Below, piece by piece: positions 7,371-12,871 of a DNA stretch of 12,871 nucleotides. Location of the stretch: positions 1 to 12,871 of the forward strand of contig QNBX01000132.1 in NCBI GenBank assembly GCA_003644265.1, read 5' to 3'. The notes beneath the pieces were generated by a model. It was not told the origin of the DNA, ran no database searches, and was given only the letters and a program-made list of their open reading frames with translations. Source of the DNA: Planctomycetota bacterium. GTDB taxonomy: Bacteria; Planctomycetota; B15-G4. Positions within the stretch are counted from its first letter, which is position 1. Each line of letters starts with the position of its first letter. A program made the translations under genes and the position numbers.

Positions 7371-7462
7371 ACGCCCGCCTGATCGCCCGCCTGATCGCCC
7401 GCACGCCTGCCCGCACGCCTGCTCGCACGCCTGCTCGCACGCCCGCACGCACGCCCGCTCCG
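7371..7462. repeat. Degenerate 12-bp tandem repeat in a convergent spacer
   Basis: About 7.7 units of a 12-bp repeat lie between the 3' ends of the CvpA-like gene (plus) and the DUF5989-like gene (minus). After an 8-nt partial unit (7371-7378), the full units start at 7379, 7391, 7403, 7415, 7427, 7439 and 7451. Two units read CTGATCGCCCGC, two read ACGCCTGCTCGC, and the others are variants of ACGCCYGCNCGC. Neighbouring units are most alike, suggesting stepwise duplication by slippage. Reading frames through it give Arg/His/Ala/Cys repeats that look non-functional, and both flanking proteins end normally outside it. A six-base-pair inverted repeat TGAGCG/CGCTCA (7340-7345, 7366-7371) adjoins it. 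It may serve as a transcription barrier or be neutral. Confidence 0.8.
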
Positions 7463-7513
7463 TTCGCAGCCGAGCGCGTCGGGCTGGCCGGGCACCCGCG
7501 CAGGCAGCGCGGC

Positions 7514-8010
7514 TCAGAACAACGTGTAGATGAAGGGCGAGAGCACAGGGCTGGCTGCGGCCGCCACCAACAGCAGGCCCACGGTCATGAGCACGAAGAT
7601 CACCGGCATCAGGTACCAGTGCCCGCGGTCCCAGGCGGACAGGATCAGCTGCCCCACCGTGGTGAACTTGCCACGCGCGTACCAGATCACCAGCGCCAGC
7701 AGCGCCCACACGAACCACGTGAACGAGCTGGCAAACTCGGGCATGCGCGGCCCGGGCGCCGTGGGCGCGTCACTGAACAGCACCATGGCCTGATCGGCGG
7801 GCACCTCCGCCGCCAGCCAGTCAAAGCCCGTGATGACCGCGTACACAAAGCCCAGCAGGCCGGCCACCTTGAGCAGGGACGCCGGCAGGTTCTCGCTCCT
7901 GCGATACGTGCCGTAGTACGCCGGGCCGACCACGCCGAACAGCACCAGGAACACGATCTCCTTGGTACCCAGCAGGGCCGCGGGCGTCGCTTGAGCCAGG
8001 AACGCGTCCA

Positions 8011-8011
<1 letters not shown>
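7514..8011 (-). CDS. Four-helix membrane protein with DUF5989-like C-terminus
   Basis: A 165-aa predicted integral membrane protein, last gene of the carbamoyltransferase operon. Hydrophobic segments lie at about residues 17-35, 47-66, 97-112 and 131-152. The final 45-50 residues, from TTVGQLILSAWDRGHWYLMPVIF to SPVLSPFIYTLF, resemble DUF5989. That is a roughly 50-aa one-helix family usually ending APFIYTLF and commonly encoded beside carbamoyltransferases. Here about 115 residues with three more helices precede it, which I do not recognise. The ATG at 8011 overlaps the upstream stop as TGATG, so translation is probably coupled. A role as membrane partner or anchor of the carbamoyltransferase is inferred from position only. 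Confidence 0.75.
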
Positions 8012-9801
<1,790 letters not shown>

Positions 9802-9830
9802 CAGGTGGGTCCGTGGATGAGCGAGGAGAC

Positions 9831-10043
9831 TCAGTCCTGGCGTCGAGCGTCTTCGAGGGTCTCGTTGATCGACTGCCAAGGGACGTAGGTGCTGGCCGGC
9901 GCCTTCTTGGTCAGCAGGCAGTCGGCGAACACGCGGTAGAAGATCGCCACCGGCGCCACCGCCACGATGTAGACCAACGTCAGCAGGAGCCGGCCCACGA
10001 CGTTGCCGAAGCGCTCGAGGAAGTCGAGGACGGGCTGGAACAT
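9831..10043 (-). CDS. Small SxtJ-like membrane protein
   Basis: A 70-aa protein, first gene of the triad. It has one long hydrophobic stretch, VVGRLLLTLVYIVAVAPVAIFYRV, then a polar tail (KKAPASTYVPWQSINETLEDARRQD). The pattern LVYIVAVAPVAIFYRVF followed by a Tyr-Trp region recalls the C-terminal part of SxtJ-family proteins (about 130 aa), which sit beside carbamoyltransferases in many genomes. If so, this copy is short and lacks the N-terminal helices. A GTG at 10100 would give 89 aa by adding a polar N-terminus; ATG 10043 fits the hydrophobic start better. Neither start has a clear Shine-Dalgarno sequence. Function is unknown; a complex with the carbamoyltransferase is an inference from context. 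Confidence 0.65.
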   Translation of the reverse strand: MFQPVLDFLERFGNVVGRLLLTLVYIVAVAPVAIFYRVFADCLLTKKAPASTYVPWQSINETLEDARRQD

Positions 10044-10121
10044 GGCGGCGGAAGGCTCGTGGGAGGAGGCCAGCGGGAGCTCACCCAGCCCGATGGTCAC
10101 AGCGCGAGACGCTGGGCCGGG

Positions 10122-10150
10122 AGTCTAGCGGGGTAATCGGGAGCGGGCAA
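10122..10150 (-). promoter_or_regulatory. Candidate sigma70 promoter of the carbamoyltransferase triad
   Basis: On the minus strand TTGCCC (10150-10145), a 17-nt spacer and TAGACT (10127-10122) form a -35/-10 pair, each matching four of six consensus positions at the ideal spacing. Transcription would start near 10115, leaving a leader of about 70 nt to ATG 10043 or about 15 nt to GTG 10100. It is the best such pair I see in the divergent spacer 10044-10345. That spacer otherwise holds no recognisable gene or RNA. Confidence 0.35.
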
Positions 10151-10345
10151 GGCGACCGCGCGCGGGCCACATGAGTCCGGTCGACAGGCATGCGGTCTGG
10201 GCCTGAGCCTGATTCGCCCGCTGCCACGGACCGCTATCATGCCGCCAAGATCCTGGACCGGCCCGCGTTCGGGGTCTCTCCGCAGGCCGTCCGCGGCCCA
10301 AACGCGCCCGGGATCAAGACGCCCGGACCGACATCGAGCCCCCGC

Positions 10346-10966
10346 ATGACTCCGCGACCGCCGTGCACGCCTCGCCCCGTCGTGCTGTCGGGACGCCACG
10401 TGCGACTCGAGCCGCTCACGGCCAGCCACCTGGAGCCCCTGCTCCAGGCGGGGTCCGACGCCACGATCTGGCGCTGGATGCCGCGGCCGTACTTCGCCGA
10501 CCCGCAGCTGGGAGCAGCCTGGATCGACGAGGCCCTGGCCGAGATGGACGCCGGGCGAGCGCTGGTCTTCGCCACCTGCGCGCTGTCCGAGACCGGCGCG
10601 CGCCCAAGGCCGGTTGGCAGCACGCGCTTCTTCGACCTGCGCCCGGAGCATCGGTCCCTGGAGATCGGTTGGACCTGGATCGGCACGCCATGGCAGCGCA
10701 CGGCCCTCAACACCGAGGCCAAGCTGCTCATGCTGGACCACGCCTTTGAAGAGCTGGGAGCCCTGCGCGTGCAGTTCAAGACCGACAGCCGCAATCAGCG
10801 CTCGCGCGCCGCCATGGAACGCATCGGCTGCCAGTTCGAGGGCGTGCTGCGCAACCACATGCTGCTGCCCGACGGCGGCCAGCGGCACTCGGCCTTCTAC
10901 AGCGTCATCGCCAGCGACTGGCCTCGGACGAAGGCCGGGATCCAGGAGCTGCTGGCCCGCGGCTGA
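10346..10966 (+). CDS. RimJ/RimL-like GNAT acetyltransferase
   Basis: A 206-aa acetyltransferase of the Acetyltransf_3 (RimJ/RimL-like) type, probably acting on a protein N-terminus, amino acid or small amine. Family features run in order: VVLSGRHVRLEPL at residues 12-24, GSTRFFDLRPEHRSLEIGWTWIG at 91-113, WQRTALNTEAKLLMLDHAFEELG (116-138), VQFKTDSRNQRSRAAMERIGCQFEGVLRNH (142-171) and a C-terminal FYSVIASDWP. The usual Q/RxxGxG loop of classical GNATs is replaced by WQRTALNTEAK, which is normal for this subfamily. I chose ATG 10346 because the conserved fold begins within about 15 residues. The frame is open to 10190, but that part is Pro-rich and unlike the family. It is divergent from the carbamoyltransferase triad and convergent with the reductase genes. 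Confidence 0.88.
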   Translation: MTPRPPCTPRPVVLSGRHVRLEPLTASHLEPLLQAGSDATIWRWMPRPYFADPQLGAAWIDEALAEMDAGRALVFATCALSETGARPRPVGSTRFFDLRPEHRSLEIGWTWIGTPWQRTALNTEAKLLMLDHAFEELGALRVQFKTDSRNQRSRAAMERIGCQFEGVLRNHMLLPDGGQRHSAFYSVIASDWPRTKAGIQELLARG

Positions 10967-10997
10967 GGGCCGCGACGCCCGCCCCGGCGACGGGCGG

Positions 10998-11023
10998 CCG
11001 GGCGCTCGCAGACAAGCGCCCGG
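10998..11023. terminator. Shared hairpin between convergent genes
   Basis: A perfect nine-base-pair inverted repeat, CCGGGCGCT (10998-11006) with AGCGCCCGG (11015-11023), and an 8-nt loop. It sits midway in the 65-bp gap between the GNAT stop (10966) and the reductase beta-subunit stop (11032). Its symmetry would let it act for both convergent genes. No T-tract is present on either side, so it is a terminator by structure and position only. Confidence 0.5.
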
Positions 11024-11031
11024 GCGATGCC

Positions 11032-12039
11032 TCAGCTCGCTCGGCTGGCGCCCTCGGCCAGCGCAGCTCGCAGGGCCCGCTTGACGTAGACGGGCACCAT
11101 CTCCCGGCGCCAGGCCGCGTCGCCGTCGATGCTGGTGAGCGGGTGGCACTGCTTGAACGCCAGGGCGCCCAGGACTTCCCAGAGCGACTCGTGGGGAGCT
11201 TGTCCGTCGGCGGCCTCGCTCAGCTTGCGCAGGCGCACGGGCGTGCTGGCCAGGGCGCTCAGCACCACGCCGAGGTCGCGCAGCACGCCGCCCTCCAGGC
11301 GGAACGCCACGGCCACTGACAGGCGCGGAAAGTCGATCGAGTCGCGCGGGCGCAGCTTGGCATAGCTGCTGTGCAGGCCCGCGGCCGGCGGCGGCACGAG
11401 CACATGGGTGAGCAGTTCGTCGGGCTCGAGCGCCTTGTTGTGCACGCCGTCCTGGACGTAGAAGTCGGCCAGCGGCACGCGGCGTTCGCCGCGGGCCGCG
11501 CTGGCGATGAGCAGCTCGGCACCCAGCAGCGAGAGCGGCGGCGCGGTGTCGTTGCTGGCGGCGGCCACGCAGCGCTTACCGCCCTTGACCACATGGCAGG
11601 CGCTGCCGTCCTTCTTGAGGCAGTAGCCCAGGGACTGGCGCCAGAAGTGGGTCTGGTTGATGTAGACGCAGCGGGTGTTCAGGCAGACGTTGCCGCCCAG
11701 GGTGCCCATGCGCCGGTGGTGCGGGCCGGCCACCAGACCTGCGGCGTGGGCCAGGGCCGGGTAGCGCGAGGCCACGCCGGGGTGGGCGGCCAGGGTCTCC
11801 AGGGTGACCAGCGCGCCCAGCTCGAGCCCGCCGTCCGAGGTCTCGCGGATGGCATCCAGACCGGGCACCTGGCTCAGCGACACCACCGTGCCCGCCTCCT
11901 CGATGCCGTGCTTGAGGTTGGGCAGCAAGTCCGTGCCGCCGGCCAGCAGGCGCGGGCGGCTCCCGGTGTCGGCCAGCAGGGCGAGCGCCGCATCGACGCT
12001 CTGCGGCGCTGCGTAGGTGAACGGGGGCAGGCGCAGCAT
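11032..12039 (-). CDS. hcrB: 4-hydroxybenzoyl-CoA reductase-type beta subunit (FAD, [4Fe-4S])
   Basis: A 335-aa FAD-binding subunit of a molybdenum hydroxylase. In the anaerobic 4-hydroxybenzoyl-CoA reductase it carries electrons between a low-potential donor and the [2Fe-2S] subunit. FAD motifs are LLAGGTDLLPNLKHG (31-45) and HRRMGTLGGNVCLN (108-121). The insertion after residue 120 carries C124, C140, C148 and C157. Their 16-8-9 spacing equals, as I recall it, that of the four ligands of the extra [4Fe-4S] cluster in Thauera HcrB (C122, C138, C146, C155). Xanthine dehydrogenases and CO dehydrogenases lack this cluster. The ATG at 12039 overlaps the alpha-subunit stop as TGATG. The exact substrate could be another aromatic CoA ester. 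Confidence 0.85.
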   Translation of the reverse strand: MLRLPPFTYAAPQSVDAALALLADTGSRPRLLAGGTDLLPNLKHGIEEAGTVVSLSQVPGLDAIRETSDGGLELGALVTLETLAAHPGVASRYPALAHAAGLVAGPHHRRMGTLGGNVCLNTRCVYINQTHFWRQSLGYCLKKDGSACHVVKGGKRCVAAASNDTAPPLSLLGAELLIASAARGERRVPLADFYVQDGVHNKALEPDELLTHVLVPPPAAGLHSSYAKLRPRDSIDFPRLSVAVAFRLEGGVLRDLGVVLSALASTPVRLRKLSEAADGQAPHESLWEVLGALAFKQCHPLTSIDGDAAWRREMVPVYVKRALRAALAEGASRAS

Positions 12040-12871
12040 CAGGCAGGCCCCCCGCCGTCGGGAGCGCCGCCGCTGCCGTCGCTGCCTCCGCTGCCTCCGC
12101 TGGCGCGCCCGTCGCCGTCACGCGCGCCGTCACGCGCGCCGTCACGCGCGCCGTTGCCCGTGTCGCTCGCGTCCCCCGCCTCCTCGCGCTCGCGCTTCTC
12201 GCGCAGGGCCGCCAGCACCTTGGCCGGCGTGAAAGGCAGCTCGGTGAGCCAGATGCCGCAGGCGTCGAAGATGGCGTTGGCCACCGCGGGCAGGCTGCCG
12301 TGCAGCGGGCCCTCGCCCGCTTCCTTGGCGCCGTAGGGCCCCTCAGGGTCGATGGACTCGACGATCAACGCCTCCAGCTCCGGCGTGTCGAGGCTGGTGG
12401 GGATGGTGTACTCGAGCAGCGACGGCCGTCGGTGCAGGCCCGCCTCGGGCAGCGCGTTGTCCTCGTACACCTCGTGGGACTCGAGCGTGACCTCGGCCAC
12501 GCCCATGTACGTGCTGCCCTCGATCTGCCCCTCCACCTGCACGGGGCTGATGGCGCGGCCGCAGTCGTGAGCCGCCCAGACCTTGTGCACCTTGATCTCG
12601 CCGGTCTCCTGGTCGACCTCGACCTCGGCCACGTGGGCGGTGAACGAGTAGGCGGGCGAGGCGCCGATGGTGCCGCCGCGGTAGTCGCCGCCGCGCTCGG
12701 GCGTGTTGTAGCTGCCGGTGGCCGCCAGCGTCTCGAACTTGGCCTCGGCCAGCTGGAAGGCGGCGGTGCTGTCGATGCGAGACTCGCCGTCGGCGCGGTC
12801 AAAGGCCCAGCCGTCGGCCAGCATGACGTCGCCGGCGGCGCAACCCAGGTGCTCACCCACCGCGGCCTGCA
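12039..12871 (-). CDS. hcrA: 4-hydroxybenzoyl-CoA reductase-type alpha subunit (Mo-binding), C-terminal part
   Basis: The last 276 residues of a xanthine-oxidase-family large subunit; the 5' end lies beyond the window. Features in the visible part (first complete codon counted as 1) are GTIGASPAYSFTAHVAEVEVD (67-87), HDCGRAISPVQVEGQIEG (101-118) and YGAKEAGEGPLHGSLPAVANAI (179-200). E186 in AGEGP corresponds to the conserved active-site Glu near molybdenum. The conserved fold ends at about residue 225 (LPFTPAKVLAALREK). A 45-residue tail rich in Gly, Ala, Asp and Ser follows, including a GARD repeat; I do not know of such a tail in relatives. Assignment to the 4-hydroxybenzoyl-CoA reductase branch leans on the beta subunit. 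The [2Fe-2S] gamma gene is not in the window and would have to lie upstream, past 12871. Confidence 0.82.
   Translation of the reverse strand, partial: QAAVGEHLGCAAGDVMLADGWAFDRADGESRIDSTAAFQLAEAKFETLAATGSYNTPERGGDYRGGTIGASPAYSFTAHVAEVEVDQETGEIKVHKVWAAHDCGRAISPVQVEGQIEGSTYMGVAEVTLESHEVYEDNALPEAGLHRRPSLLEYTIPTSLDTPELEALIVESIDPEGPYGAKEAGEGPLHGSLPAVANAIFDACGIWLTELPFTPAKVLAALREKREREEAGDASDTGNGARDGARDGARDGDGRASGGSGGSDGSGGAPDGGGPA
12114..12149. repeat. Three perfect 12-bp repeats inside the alpha-subunit gene
   Basis: Three identical copies of GCCGTCACGCGC (starts 12114, 12126, 12138) plus a five-base start of a fourth. On the minus strand they encode the in-frame tetrapeptide GARD/RDGA, so the number of units can change without a frameshift. 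A second short repeat, CTGCCTCCG twice (about 12083-12100), encodes the adjacent Gly-Ser-rich stretch. The perfect identity suggests recent slippage. It lies in the unconserved tail of the protein. Confidence 0.85.

Noticed and set aside
7371..7462. CRISPR array
   Set aside because: The units are 12 bp and directly adjacent with no spacers, so this is a simple tandem repeat.
10097..11149. 350-codon minus-strand ORF opposite the RimL-like GNAT
   Set aside because: Shadow frame. The GNAT motifs are on the plus strand, and this ORF also crosses the terminator and the end of the beta-subunit gene.
11371..12336. 321-codon plus-strand ORF opposite the reductase genes
   Set aside because: Antisense shadow. 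The FAD motifs, cysteine spacing and molybdenum-subunit motifs are all on the minus strand.

Overview
The window is a high-GC bacterial chromosome segment, roughly two-thirds G+C by eye. The coding style is Gram-negative: dense genes, a group II intron, and anaerobic-type molybdenum hydroxylase genes. No rRNA, tRNA or lineage-defining marker is present, so I cannot place it to a phylum. Proteobacteria, Myxococcota and Planctomycetota are all possible.

Layout. (1) Positions 6-2005, minus strand: a complete group II intron. It has a 5' GTGTG end, about 580 nt of ribozyme domains I-III, a 439-aa reverse transcriptase/maturase, then domains V and VI with a visible branch-point A. It sits about 90 bp from the divergent gene trxB (2099-3028, thioredoxin reductase). 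(2) 3048-3947, minus: a GNAT acetyltransferase with a DUF4081-like N-terminal half, followed by about 360 bp without a convincing gene. (3) 4306-6666, minus: a large, divergent transketolase-family enzyme. It keeps nearly all catalytic histidines but has Glu in place of the metal-binding Asp. (4) 6773-7342, plus: a CvpA-like membrane protein, ending in a spacer that holds a 12-bp tandem repeat. (5) 7514-10043, minus: a three-gene operon of a small SxtJ-like membrane protein, a NodU/SxtI-type O-carbamoyltransferase, and a four-helix membrane protein whose C-terminus looks like DUF5989. A candidate promoter lies at 10122-10150. (6) 10346-10966, plus: a RimJ/RimL-like GNAT. (7) 11032-12871, minus: two subunits of a 4-hydroxybenzoyl-CoA reductase-type molybdenum enzyme. 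These are the C-terminal part of the Mo-binding alpha subunit, running off the window, and the complete FAD/[4Fe-4S] beta subunit.

How the genes work together. Only two groups look like functional units. One is the carbamoyltransferase triad, which probably carbamoylates a hydroxyl group on an unknown metabolite at or near the membrane. The other is the alpha/beta reductase pair, for reductive dehydroxylation of an aromatic CoA thioester; its [2Fe-2S] gamma subunit would lie beyond position 12871. In both groups two genes overlap as TGATG, suggesting translational coupling. The rest is housekeeping or accessory material.

I do not see a clearly new multi-gene system. The points most worth following up are the Asp-to-Glu change in the transketolase-like enzyme, the DUF5989-like extended membrane protein in the triad, the intron's position at a putative divergent promoter, and the two unrelated 12-bp tandem repeats.
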